Assembly: GCA_035531955.1 (NCBI GenBank)
Contig: DATKRZ010000065.1
Coordinates: 1-52,622, forward strand
Origin: Bog-756 sp035531955
Lineage (GTDB): Bacteria > Actinomycetota > Acidimicrobiia > Acidimicrobiales > RAAP-2
DNA: 52,622 nt
Direction: 5' to 3'
Of the stretch, positions 16,288 through 24,553 are shown piece by piece; the stretch's first letter is position 1; the number at the start of each line of letters is the position of its first letter. The notes under the pieces are model-generated. The model was not told the DNA's origin. It did no database searches and was given only the letters and a program-made list of their open reading frames with translations. Both the position numbers and the translations under genes were made by a program.

Positions 16288-17364
16288 ATGCCGACCACTG
16301 ACGACAGCCGAATCGACGACAGCCTGGACGCCGCGGGGCCGGACGGTGGAGGGCTGGACGCCCGCAAGGCGGCCATCCTCAATGCGGTGGTCTCCGAGTA
16401 CATCGCGTCAGCCCAGCCGGTGGGATCGCAACACGTGGTCGACGCCCCGGGGGTGAGCGTTTCGTCGGCCACCGTCCGGTCGGACATGGCCGCGCTCGAA
16501 CGCGACGGCTACCTCGACCAACCCCACACCAGCGCCGGACGGATCCCCACGGACAAGGGTTACCGGTTCTTCGTGGACCATCTGGCCCGCCCCGGGTCCC
16601 TGGACGCGCTGGGCCGCCAGCAGGTCCGTCAGTTCTTCGACCACGCCCACGGGGAGATCGAGCAGATGCTCGAGCGGACGTCCGGGCTGCTGGCCGACCT
16701 CACCGACTGCACGGCCATGGTGGTGGGCCCGTCCCACGACTCGGCGGCGATCCGCTCCGTCCAGTTGGTGGCGCTGGGTCCTCGGCTCGCCCTCTTGGTG
16801 GTGGTGCTGGCCGACGGCGCCGTTCAGAAGCAGTCGATCGAACTGGCCGAAGAGGTCGACGAGGCCCGCCTGGCCGAGGCCGCCGCCCGGCTCGCCGCCC
16901 ACTCTCTCGGCGTCCCCCTGACCCGGGTGCGCTCGAAGGTGGCCGCCACCGGTGACCGGTCGACCGACGCGGTGATCAGTGCCGGGGTCCGGGCGCTCCG
17001 GTCGCTCGGGTCCGCCGACGCGGGGGAACAGCTCTTCGTCGGCGGCTCCTCGCGGATGGCCGTTGCCTTCGACGCCGTGGACACCGTCCGGTCGGTGCTG
17101 ACCATCCTCGAGCAGCAACTGGTCGTGGTCACCCTTCTCCGGGACATACTCGACACCGGGTTGTCGGTGGCCATCGGATCCGAGCACGGGGTGGAACCGC
17201 TGGCCTCCTGTGCCATCGTCGTCATGCCGGTGTCGATCGGAGGCGAGGAGGCCGGCACCATCGGGTTGCTGGGCCCCACCCGGATGAACTACCCCCTGGC
17301 CCTGGCGGCCGCCCGAGTGGTGGGGGACCGTCTGGGCGAGCGATTGAGCGAGCCGGGACGATGA
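16288..17364 (+). CDS. hrcA: Heat-inducible transcription repressor HrcA
   Basis: This 358-residue repressor has an N-terminal winged HTH (LNAVVSEYIASAQPVGSQHVV, SSATVRSDMAALERDGYLDQPHTSAGRIPTDKGYRFFVD split over residues about 30-95) and a GAF-like domain. The last third contains VVMPVSIGGEEAGTIGLLGPTRMNY, typical of HrcA. It represses heat-shock genes through CIRCE and needs GroE to stay active. ATG 16288 gives a Ser/Asp-rich N-terminal tail of about 25 residues before the HTH. dnaJ follows 19 bases later. Confidence 0.95.
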   Translation: MPTTDDSRIDDSLDAAGPDGGGLDARKAAILNAVVSEYIASAQPVGSQHVVDAPGVSVSSATVRSDMAALERDGYLDQPHTSAGRIPTDKGYRFFVDHLARPGSLDALGRQQVRQFFDHAHGEIEQMLERTSGLLADLTDCTAMVVGPSHDSAAIRSVQLVALGPRLALLVVVLADGAVQKQSIELAEEVDEARLAEAAARLAAHSLGVPLTRVRSKVAATGDRSTDAVISAGVRALRSLGSADAGEQLFVGGSSRMAVAFDAVDTVRSVLTILEQQLVVVTLLRDILDTGLSVAIGSEHGVEPLASCAIVVMPVSIGGEEAGTIGLLGPTRMNYPLALAAARVVGDRLGERLSEPGR

Positions 17365-17383
17365 GCGACCGGAGGCCCGGCTC

Positions 17384-18517
17384 GTGACCGATGTCGACCT
17401 CTATGAGGTCCTCGGCGTCCGCAGGGATGCGTCCGACGAGGAGCTGAAGCGCGCCTACCGGTCCAAGGCCCGGGAGTACCACCCGGACACCAGCCAGGGC
17501 GACAGCGAGTCGGACGAGCGGTTCAAGGAGATCAGCCTGGCCTACGAGGTGCTGAAGGACCCGGAGCGCCGCGCCCGCTATGACCGGTTCGGTTCCGAGG
17601 GGGTGTTCGGGGGCGGGGCCGGCACGCCGGGCGATCCCTTCGGGGGCGGGCTGGGCGACCTGTTCGACGCCTTCTTCAACGGGATGGGTGGACCGGGGGG
17701 AGCCCGGGGCCGTCGCACCGGCCCGATGCCCGGCCCGGATGCGGAGATGGTGCTCCGGCTGGATTTCCGGGAGGCGGTGTTCGGGGTGCAACGCGAGGTG
17801 GACGTGCAGACCCCCGTGCACTGTGACGCCTGCGAGGGTTCGGGCGCCCGATCCGGCACCTCGGCGGTGCGTTGCCCCGAGTGCCAAGGGGCCGGCGAGT
17901 TGCGCCGGGTGCGCCAGTCGATCCTGGGGCAGGTGATCACCGCCGTCCCCTGTGCCCGCTGCCAGGGCACCGGGCAGTCCATCGAGCATCCCTGCACGGA
18001 ATGCGGGGGCGAGGGACGCAGGAACGAGCACCGGACGCTGACCGTCGACATTCCCGCCGGCGTGGACGAGGGCTCCACCCTCCGACTGGCCGGGCACGGG
18101 CCCGCCGGCTTCCGGGGAGGCCCCAATGGCGCCCTCTTCGTCCACATTTCGGTCCAGCCCGATGACGGCTTCGAACGCTCCGGCGTCGATCTCCATGCGC
18201 CGGTCCACGTCCCGCTCACCATGGCCGCCCTGGGGGGCAGCCTCCGGTTCCAGACGCTGGACGACGAGCGCGTGCTGGCCATCGCCGCCGGCACCAGCAC
18301 CGGCACGGTGATCCCGCTGAAGGGGCTCGGTGTGCCGAAGCTGCGCGGCAGGGGACGGGGTGACCTCTTCGTCCACGTCCACGTGGACACCCCGACCGGC
18401 CTGGACGATCGCCAGAAGGAGCTGCTGTACGCCCTGGCCGAGGCCCGGGGTGAGGAGTTGGGGGATGCGCCCCACGGCGAGGGGATCTTCTCGAAGCTGC
18501 GCTCGGCTCTGAGCTGA
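17384..18517 (+). CDS. dnaJ: Chaperone protein DnaJ (HrcA-linked, DnaJ2 type)
   Basis: This 377-residue type I Hsp40 has a J domain with HPD at 33-35, a Gly/Phe-rich linker (GGGLGDLFDAFFNGMGG), and a zinc region of four CxxCxGxG-type repeats: CDACEGSG, CPECQGAG, CARCQGTG and CTECGGEG. A C-terminal substrate-binding and dimerisation domain follows. It stimulates DnaK ATPase. Linkage to hrcA with CIRCE control is the standard arrangement for the second dnaJ of actinobacteria. The start is GTG 17384. Confidence 0.95.
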   Translation: MTDVDLYEVLGVRRDASDEELKRAYRSKAREYHPDTSQGDSESDERFKEISLAYEVLKDPERRARYDRFGSEGVFGGGAGTPGDPFGGGLGDLFDAFFNGMGGPGGARGRRTGPMPGPDAEMVLRLDFREAVFGVQREVDVQTPVHCDACEGSGARSGTSAVRCPECQGAGELRRVRQSILGQVITAVPCARCQGTGQSIEHPCTECGGEGRRNEHRTLTVDIPAGVDEGSTLRLAGHGPAGFRGGPNGALFVHISVQPDDGFERSGVDLHAPVHVPLTMAALGGSLRFQTLDDERVLAIAAGTSTGTVIPLKGLGVPKLRGRGRGDLFVHVHVDTPTGLDDRQKELLYALAEARGEELGDAPHGEGIFSKLRSALS

Positions 18518-18519
18518 CC

Positions 18520-19329
18520 GTGGTGGAGGGCCGCCCGGAGGAGCCTCCCGAGGTCCCGGCCCGGCCCGCCGGCGGCCCGGCCGGCCCGGATCCCGCACTG
18601 CTGGCCGCCGCGGCCATGGTGTTCGTGGGCGAGCCGGCCTCACCGGTCCTCACCCCGGATGACGCCCGTCACCTGCTCGATGTGCTCCGCCTCCGCCCGG
18701 GCGAGCTGGTCATCGCCTCCGACGGGGCCGGTTCATGGGCGCCGCACCGGGTGTCGGGGGCCGCCGGACGGCGGGGGGCCAAGGGCATGGACCTGGCGTC
18801 CGTGCTGTTGGCCGACGGCCCGGTGACCACCCAGGCGCCCTTGACGCCGGCCATCACCGTCGCCTTCGCCCCGGCCAAGGGCGATCGCCCCGAATGGGTC
18901 ACCCAGAAGCTCACCGAACTGGGTGTGGACCGGATCGTGCCCATCCGGGCCCGTCGGTCGGTGGTTCGCTGGGAAGGGGAGCGTGGGGACCGGGCGGTCG
19001 AGAGGCTCCGACGGGTGGCCCGGGAGGCGGCGGCCCAGTGCCGACGGGTGTGGCTGCCGGAAGTGGGCGAGGTGACGACCCTGCCCGGCCTGGCCTCCCT
19101 GGTGGGGAGCCTTCCGCGGCTGGCCCAACCGGGTGGAGGCCCCCCGTCGCTCGACCAACCGGTGGTGGCGGTGGGCCCCGAGGGTGGCTGGGACCAGGAG
19201 GAATTGGGCTCCTCCGCTGCCTGGGTGGGCCTCGGGTCCAACCTGCTGCGGGCCGAGACGGCCGCCATCGTGGTGGGCTCGGCCCTGTGCGGCCTGAGGA
19301 GCGGCGTGGTGGGGCCCCCCCTTGCGTAA
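18520..19329 (+). CDS. rsmE: 16S rRNA (uracil-1498-N3)-methyltransferase RsmE
   Basis: This SPOUT-class methyltransferase has an N-terminal PUA-like part (TPDDARHLLDVLRLRPGELV), QKLTELGVDRI, and the C-terminal knot VAVGPEGGW with SNLLRAETAA, which bind S-adenosylmethionine. It methylates U1498 of 16S rRNA. GTG 18520, three bases after the dnaJ stop, gives 269 residues. ATG 18616 would give 237, nearer the usual length; the first 32 residues are Pro/Ala-rich and may be untranslated. Cotranscription with dnaJ is likely. Confidence 0.92.
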   Translation: MVEGRPEEPPEVPARPAGGPAGPDPALLAAAAMVFVGEPASPVLTPDDARHLLDVLRLRPGELVIASDGAGSWAPHRVSGAAGRRGAKGMDLASVLLADGPVTTQAPLTPAITVAFAPAKGDRPEWVTQKLTELGVDRIVPIRARRSVVRWEGERGDRAVERLRRVAREAAAQCRRVWLPEVGEVTTLPGLASLVGSLPRLAQPGGGPPSLDQPVVAVGPEGGWDQEELGSSAAWVGLGSNLLRAETAAIVVGSALCGLRSGVVGPPLA

Positions 19330-19342
19330 CCACGCTCCGTGA
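19330..19342 (-). promoter_or_regulatory. Possible BldD-box-like palindrome upstream of bldD
   Basis: Read on the minus strand, TCACGGAGCGTGG resembles the BldD operator (TNACNC(A/T)GNGTNA, recalled) with two mismatches, and it contains a CACG/CGTG inverted repeat. It lies about 140 bases before the bldD start. BldD proteins often autoregulate. The match is suggestive only. Confidence 0.3.
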
Positions 19343-19483
19343 GCGAAACTACACAGAGAGGCAGGGTCTCCTGGTGTGGAGGAGGGTCGTCCTTCTCGGG
19401 ACGGTCGGAAAAGAGCGTGCACCTGCGTCACATTGGCAGAACCGGAGCTCAGGGGCGATCGGTGGAGATCAGCGGAGGTGCAT

Positions 19484-20077
19484 ATGTCATTGATTGACAA
19501 GGGCGTCGAGGTATTCGACGAGGACGAGCAGGAAGAGGCGGCCCGGATCGCCTATGCCCGAGCGGTCGGGGCCCGGCTCCGCACCATGCGCAAGCAGATG
19601 CGCCTCTCACTGCAGGCGGTCGAGGCCATGTCCGAACAGGAGTTCAAGGCGTCGGTCCTCGGCGCCTACGAGCGGGGTGAGCGGGCCATCTCGGTGCCCC
19701 GTCTGCAGCGGTTGGCCAAGCTGTACGACGTCCCCGTGGACCAGCTGCTGCCCCCTGACGACGCCACCGTGACCCGATGGGGGGCTGCGGGCGCCGCCGA
19801 GGATGTCGTTCCCCTCGGTGGCCGGCGGGCCATCCAGGCCGGCTCCGGTGCCGACAAGGTCGCCATCGACCTGACCAAGCTGCACACGGTGAGCGGTCCG
19901 GAGCGGGACCTGCTGCGCCGCTTCCTCAGCATGATCCAGGTGCACCGCCAGGACTTCAACGGCCGGATGATCACCATCCGGGCCGAGGATGTGAGGGCCA
20001 TCGCCTGCCTGTTCGGCGTGACTCCGGACAGCATGGGCTCGCGCCTCGACGAGCTCGGCCTCCTGGTGAGCCTCTGA
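19484..20077 (+). CDS. BldD-like global regulator with c-di-GMP-binding motif
   Basis: This 197-residue protein has an N-terminal XRE-type HTH (AYARAVGARLRTMRKQMRLS, AYERGERAISVPRLQRLAKLYDVPVDQLLP, residues about 23-90) very like BldD. A linker is followed by a C-terminal domain with R155-Q-D157, eight residues, then R166-A-E-D169. This matches the RxD-x8-RxxD signature that binds tetrameric c-di-GMP in Streptomyces BldD (recalled). GGAGGTG precedes ATG 19484. Compared with Streptomyces BldD it has about 20 extra N-terminal residues and a longer linker. DNA binding controlled by c-di-GMP is inferred. Confidence 0.88.
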   Translation: MSLIDKGVEVFDEDEQEEAARIAYARAVGARLRTMRKQMRLSLQAVEAMSEQEFKASVLGAYERGERAISVPRLQRLAKLYDVPVDQLLPPDDATVTRWGAAGAAEDVVPLGGRRAIQAGSGADKVAIDLTKLHTVSGPERDLLRRFLSMIQVHRQDFNGRMITIRAEDVRAIACLFGVTPDSMGSRLDELGLLVSL

Positions 20078-20096
20078 TGGGGCGGCTGGGCCTCCG

Positions 20097-20366
20097 GTGA
20101 CCGGGCCGATCAATTGGCTGAGCACGAAGGAGGCTTCTGAGCGCCTCGGCATCACCTTGCGCAGCCTCTACCGATTCATCGACGAGGGCGATCTGGCCGC
20201 CTACAAGTTCGGCCGGGTGATCCGCATCCAGGAGGACGATGTGGAGCGCTTCATCGAGGCCAGTCGGATCCGGCCCGGGAGCCTCGAGCACCTCTATCCC
20301 GAAGTCAAGGGCAACGGCCGCGTGCACGTCCCGCCCGACGGGGTGTCGGCCGCGAGCCGAGGGTGA
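20097..20366 (+). CDS. Small helix-turn-helix DNA-binding protein (excisionase/MerR-like fold)
   Basis: This 89-residue protein contains a winged-helix HTH_17-type domain: WLSTKEASERLGITLRSLYRFIDEGDL (residues 7-33), then YKFGRVIRIQEDDVERFIEASR. Actinobacteria carry many such stand-alone regulators, some called excisionase-like although no phage is involved. It follows bldD by 19 bases and precedes the HIT gene by three, so it is part of the same run. GTG 20097 is the start. The C-terminal 25 residues are not recognised. Target genes are unknown. Confidence 0.85.
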   Translation: MTGPINWLSTKEASERLGITLRSLYRFIDEGDLAAYKFGRVIRIQEDDVERFIEASRIRPGSLEHLYPEVKGNGRVHVPPDGVSAASRG

Positions 20367-20369
20367 CGT

Positions 20370-20723
20370 TTGGCGGCTGACTGCCTTTTCTGCGGCATCG
20401 TGGCCGGAGACGTCCCCGCCGACGTCGTGTGGACCGACGAGCGCACGGTGGCCTTCCGCGATCTCAATCCCCAGGCGCCGATCCATGTGCTGATCGTCCC
20501 GAAGGAGCACATCGCCAACGCCGCCGCGGTGACCGCTGCCGATGCCGGCGACATGGCGGCACTGCTGGTGGCGGCCAAGGCGGTGGCCGACGCCGAGGGG
20601 GTGGGCGGGGAGGACCGCGGCTACCGCCTGGTCTTCAACGTGGGCCCCGACGCCCTCAACTCGGTCGGCCACCTGCACCTGCACCTGCTCGGCGGCCGCT
20701 CGTTCGACTGGCCGCCCGGCTGA
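20370..20723 (+). CDS. HIT-domain nucleotide-binding hydrolase
   Basis: A 117-residue histidine-triad protein with the N-terminal CLFCGIVAGDVPADVV stretch and the catalytic HLHLHLLGG near residues 102-110 (H-x-H-x-H). Members hydrolyse nucleoside phosphoramidates or AMP-linked substrates. The start is an unusual TTG at 20370, three bases after the upstream stop, with GAGGGTGA as ribosome site. HIT-phoH-ybeY is a common actinobacterial order. Confidence 0.9.
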   Translation: MAADCLFCGIVAGDVPADVVWTDERTVAFRDLNPQAPIHVLIVPKEHIANAAAVTAADAGDMAALLVAAKAVADAEGVGGEDRGYRLVFNVGPDALNSVGHLHLHLLGGRSFDWPPG

Positions 20724-20806
20724 GGGCGCCAGACGCCCGGCGCACAGGGGGAGCACGGGGGGACGGCGCCACGCTGCCCACTGGTAGGGTCAGGTCCAGA
20801 ACGCAC

Positions 20807-21772
20807 GTGGCAGGCACCAAGGTCAAAATTCTCGTTCCCGGCAACCATCTCATGGCCGGCCTGCTCGGCCAGCGCGACGAGTTGCTGCGCTTGATCGAAG
20901 GGGCGTTCGGTGATGTCCGGATCGCCGTCCGGGGCAACGAGATATCCATCGACGGCGACGGCGCCGAGCGGGTCGGGGCCCTCTTCGAAGAGCTGATCAT
21001 CCTGTTGGAGTCGGGCCAGGGCCTCGACGTCCTGCAGGTGAACCGGACCATCGACATGATGGACGACGACGTCCGGCCGTCCGAGGTCCTGACCGAGCAG
21101 CTGCTGCGATCCTCCCGGGGACGGGCGGTCCGCCCGAAGACCGGGGGCCAGAAGCAGTACGCCGACGCCATCGCCTCCAGCATCGTCACGTTCGGCATCG
21201 GTCCCGCCGGCACCGGCAAGTCCTACCTGGCGGTGGCGCTGGCGGTCCAGGCGCTGCAGGCCCGGCAGGTGAGCCGGATCATCCTGACCCGTCCTGCGGT
21301 GGAGGCCGGTGAGCGCCTCGGCTTTCTGCCCGGCGACCTCATGGCCAAGGTCGATCCCTACCTGCGTCCCCTCTACGATGCACTGCACGACCTGCTCGAT
21401 GCCGAAGGGGCACAACGCCTGATCGACCGCGGGGCCGTCGAAGTCGCCCCTCTGGCCTTCATGCGGGGCCGCACCCTGAACAACAGCTTCATCATCCTCG
21501 ACGAGGCGCAGAACACCAGTCCCGAGCAGATGAAGATGTTCCTCACCCGCATCGGCTTCGGCTCGAAGGCGGTGATCACCGGGGACATCACCCAGATCGA
21601 CGTCGCCGGCGGCCGGTCCGGGCTGGTCGGCCTGGAGTCGGTGCTCTCGGGCGTGCCCGACCTCGCCTTCGTCCACCTCAGTCAGCGAGACGTCGTCCGC
21701 CACCGCATCGTGGCCGACATCGTCTCCGCCTACGAGCGCCGGACTCCCGCGGACGGCTCCCGTGAGCCTTGA
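20807..21772 (+). CDS. PhoH-like ATPase (PhoH/YbeZ)
   Basis: This 321-residue protein has an N-terminal KH-like part (VRIAVRGNEISIDGDGAERVGALFEEL) and a P-loop ATPase domain with Walker A GPAGTGKS at 132-139 and Walker B SFIILDEAQN. It is thought to act with YbeY in RNA metabolism as an ATPase/helicase. GTG 20807 is preceded by TAGGGT at 20785-20790, a probable -10 with a short leader. The stop overlaps ybeY by 11 bases. Confidence 0.94.
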   Translation: MAGTKVKILVPGNHLMAGLLGQRDELLRLIEGAFGDVRIAVRGNEISIDGDGAERVGALFEELIILLESGQGLDVLQVNRTIDMMDDDVRPSEVLTEQLLRSSRGRAVRPKTGGQKQYADAIASSIVTFGIGPAGTGKSYLAVALAVQALQARQVSRIILTRPAVEAGERLGFLPGDLMAKVDPYLRPLYDALHDLLDAEGAQRLIDRGAVEVAPLAFMRGRTLNNSFIILDEAQNTSPEQMKMFLTRIGFGSKAVITGDITQIDVAGGRSGLVGLESVLSGVPDLAFVHLSQRDVVRHRIVADIVSAYERRTPADGSREP

Positions 21773-22268
21773 CATCTTCGCCGCCGACGAGCAGGCAGAC
21801 CATCCCGTCGCCGTGGAGCGGTGGTCCACGCTGGCCCGCTCGGTGCTCGAGGCCGAGGGGATCACCAGCGACACCGAGGTGTCATTGCTGTTCGTCGACG
21901 AAGCGACCATCGCCTCGTTGAACGGGCGCTTCCTCGACGAGCACGGCCCCACCGACGTGCTGGCCTTCCCGATCGAGGACGAGGCCGACCGGAGTGGCCG
22001 GTCCCCGGACGAAGGGGGAACCGGGCCGGGGTCGATCGAGGCCGGCACCGGTCGCCTGCTCCTGCTGGGCGACGTCGTGATCTGCCCGGCGGTGGCGGCC
22101 CGCAATGCGGTCGACCACGGGGTGACCTTCGACGACGAGATCGCCCTGCTGCTCGTCCACGGCCTGCTCCACCTGTTGGGCATGGACCACCAGGCTGCCG
22201 CCGAGGCCGAGCGGATGGAGCGACGGGAGCAACAGCTCCTGGCCCTCTACTACCGCGTCGCCTCATGA
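21762..22268 (+). CDS. ybeY: Endoribonuclease YbeY
   Basis: A 168-residue zinc protein with the invariant HGLLHLLGMDH at 133-143, matching H-G-x-L-H-L-x-G-x-D-H. It acts in 16S rRNA 3'-end maturation and ribosome quality control. A Gly/Ser-rich insert (DEADRSGRSPDEGGTGPGS) interrupts the usual sequence between about residues 74 and 95 and makes the protein longer than E. coli YbeY. GTG 21762 overlaps phoH; the stop overlaps the next ATG (ATGA). Confidence 0.95.
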   Translation: MSLDIFAADEQADHPVAVERWSTLARSVLEAEGITSDTEVSLLFVDEATIASLNGRFLDEHGPTDVLAFPIEDEADRSGRSPDEGGTGPGSIEAGTGRLLLLGDVVICPAVAARNAVDHGVTFDDEIALLLVHGLLHLLGMDHQAAAEAERMERREQQLLALYYRVAS

Positions 22269-23581
22269 TCCCGGTGTCGGGCGCGCTCAGCGCCACGGCG
22301 TCGTTCACCACGGGCGATCTCGTCCTCCTCGTGGTGGTGGTCGTCCTCGTGGCCTCCTCGGCGCTGCTGGCGCTGGCGGAGACCAGTCTGGTCCGCATGA
22401 GCCGGGCCAAGGCGCTGGCGCTGGTCGACGACGGGCGGCGCGGGGCCCGGGTGCTCGTCCGTCTGACCGAGAATCCCCAGGGATTCCTCAACCCCGTCCT
22501 CCTGTTGGTGCTCGTGTGCCAACTGGTGGTGGCCACTCTGGTCGGCATCCTCGCCTCCGCCTGGTTCGGCGCCTGGGGTGTGGCGGCGGCCACCGCCTTC
22601 ACGATCGTGGTGATCTTCGTCCTGGGAGAGGCCGTTCCCAAGAACTGGGCCGTGAGGCATCCGGAACGTGCCGCCCTGTTCAGTGCCCCGCTGGTTTCGG
22701 CGCTGGTCCGGTTCTGGCCCATCCGCATCGTGTCCGGCGCGCTGATCGGCCTGGCCAACCTGCTCATCGGGCAACGGGGCCAGTACTTCGGCACCGTGGT
22801 GACCGAGTCGGAGCTCCTGGCCATGGCCGACGTGGCCCTCGAGGGAGACGTCATCGAGACCGGCGAGCGGGCCCTCATCCACTCGATCATCGAGTTCGGC
22901 GACACGGTGGTGCGCGAGGTCATGGTGCCCCGCCCCGACATGGTGACGGTCGGCTCCGAGGAGACGGTCGAGGCCGTGTTGGAGCGCGCCCTCGAGGTCG
23001 GGTTCAGCCGCATGCCCGCCGTCGAGCAACAGGTCGACGACGTCGTGGGCATCGCCTACACCAAGGACATGATCCGGACCGTGCAGTCGGGGAAGGGAAG
23101 AGATGCGGTCAGGTCCCACCTCCGGACTGCCCATTTCGTCCCCGAGACCAAGCGGGTGTCCGACCTGATGCGGGAGATGCAGGCGGAGACCTTCCACCTG
23201 GCCGTGGTGGTCAACGAGTACGGCGGCACCGCCGGCCTGGTCACCCTGGAGGACCTCATCGAGGAGCTGGTGGGCGAGATCGTCGACGAGTTCGACGTCG
23301 AGGAGGCCCAGGTCGAGCGCCTCGATTCCGGTGAGTTGCGGGTGAGCGCCCGATTGGCCGTCGACGAGGTAAACGAACTGGTCGACGTCAGCCTGCCCAC
23401 CGGCCCTTGGGACACCTTGGGGGGACTGGTGTTCGACCGCCTGGGCCATGTGGCGGCGGCCGGCGAGTCGGTCACCGTGGACGGGCTGCGCCTGGTGGCC
23501 GACCGGGTCAACGGGCGCCGGATCGAACGGGTGCGGATCGTGCCGGTGCCCCGCGCCGCCGCCGACGACGGGGACCGGTGA
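22265..23581 (+). CDS. CNNM/CorC-HlyC-type transporter-associated membrane protein
   Basis: This 438-residue protein begins with a DUF21/CNNM membrane domain of about four helices (residues 17-170, e.g. DLVLLVVVVVLVASSALLAL). Two CBS domains follow (TVVREVMVPRPDMV; FHLAVVVNEYGGTAGLVTLEDLIEELVGE split over 300-350) and then a CorC_HlyC C-terminal domain. The family takes part in Mg2+/Co2+ homeostasis. It lies between ybeY and era with overlapping codons on both sides, a conserved order. Confidence 0.94.
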   Translation: MIPVSGALSATASFTTGDLVLLVVVVVLVASSALLALAETSLVRMSRAKALALVDDGRRGARVLVRLTENPQGFLNPVLLLVLVCQLVVATLVGILASAWFGAWGVAAATAFTIVVIFVLGEAVPKNWAVRHPERAALFSAPLVSALVRFWPIRIVSGALIGLANLLIGQRGQYFGTVVTESELLAMADVALEGDVIETGERALIHSIIEFGDTVVREVMVPRPDMVTVGSEETVEAVLERALEVGFSRMPAVEQQVDDVVGIAYTKDMIRTVQSGKGRDAVRSHLRTAHFVPETKRVSDLMREMQAETFHLAVVVNEYGGTAGLVTLEDLIEELVGEIVDEFDVEEAQVERLDSGELRVSARLAVDEVNELVDVSLPTGPWDTLGGLVFDRLGHVAAAGESVTVDGLRLVADRVNGRRIERVRIVPVPRAAADDGDR

Positions 23582-24525
23582 GCGCCTTCCACTCGGGCTT
23601 CGTCGCCGTGGTGGGGCGGCCCAACGTGGGCAAGTCCACGTTGGTGAACCGCATGGTCGGCGCCAAGGTCACCATCACCTCGCCCCGCCCCAACACCACC
23701 CGCGGCCAGGTGAGGGGGGTGCTCACCCGGCCGGACGCCCAGGTGGTCTTCGTCGACACCCCCGGGCTCCACAAGCCCCGCACGGCGTTGGGCGAGCGGA
23801 TGAACGAGTCGGCGACGTCGTCACTGGACGACGTCGACGCGGTGGTGGCCATGGTCGAGGCGACCGGTGCGGTGGGCCCGGGCGATGCCATGGTGCTGGC
23901 CCAGTCGGCCCGGCGGGTGAGGTCGGCGACCCGGGCGGCCGCCGCGGGTACCGGTAGCGGCGTGGCGACGGGCGGGCCCGCCCTGCTGGTGGTGGTCAAC
24001 AAGATCGACCGGGTCGGCGCCGACGGCGTCCTCACCCATCTGAACGCGGTGTCCGAGGTGATCGGGTCCATCGACGAGCGCGACGGCGGGGTGCCGGTCA
24101 CCGTCGAGTACTTCCCGGTGTCGGCGGCCACCGGCGAGGGCGTGGCCGCACTGGTGGAGGCGGTGGTGGCGCGGCTGCCCGAGGGTCCCCACTACTACCC
24201 CGAGGGGATGGTCGCCGACGCGGCCGAGGCCTCGTGGGTCGCCGACCTGGTGCGGGAGGAGCTACTCCACCGGGTGGAGGACGAACTGCCCCACAGCATC
24301 GCCTGTCGGGTCACCGAATGGGAGTGGCCTCGGGTCCGCTGCGAAATCCTGGTCGAGCGCGACTCGCAGAAGGGGATCGTGATCGGCAAAGGCGGCCGCA
24401 CCCTCAAAGAGGTGGGGACCGCGGTGCGCCGCCAGATGCCGGAGGGTGCCTATCTCGAGCTCTTCGTGCGCGTCGAGAAGCACTGGCAGCAGCGCGACGA
24501 CGCGCTCGACCGGCTCGGCCTCTGA
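23578..24525 (+). CDS. era: GTPase Era, 16S rRNA-binding ribosome assembly factor
   Basis: This 315-residue GTPase has G1 GRPNVGKS at 13-20, G3 DTPG, G4 NKID, and a C-terminal KH domain with GIVIGKGGRTLKEVG. Era binds the 3' end of 16S rRNA during 30S maturation. It carries an insert rich in Ala, Gly and Arg (RVRSATRAAAAGTGSGVATG, about residues 112-132) just before strand beta-5, absent from E. coli Era. GTG 23578 overlaps the CNNM stop. It is the last gene of this plus-strand run. Confidence 0.95.
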   Translation: MSAFHSGFVAVVGRPNVGKSTLVNRMVGAKVTITSPRPNTTRGQVRGVLTRPDAQVVFVDTPGLHKPRTALGERMNESATSSLDDVDAVVAMVEATGAVGPGDAMVLAQSARRVRSATRAAAAGTGSGVATGGPALLVVVNKIDRVGADGVLTHLNAVSEVIGSIDERDGGVPVTVEYFPVSAATGEGVAALVEAVVARLPEGPHYYPEGMVADAAEASWVADLVREELLHRVEDELPHSIACRVTEWEWPRVRCEILVERDSQKGIVIGKGGRTLKEVGTAVRRQMPEGAYLELFVRVEKHWQQRDDALDRLGL

Positions 24526-24553
24526 TCAGGCCGGGTCATCGGAGCGGCGGGGA

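Noticed and set aside
20097..20366. The small HTH protein as a phage excisionase
   Set aside because: No integrase or phage gene is near, and it sits in a conserved housekeeping run; such stand-alone HTH proteins are common in actinobacteria.
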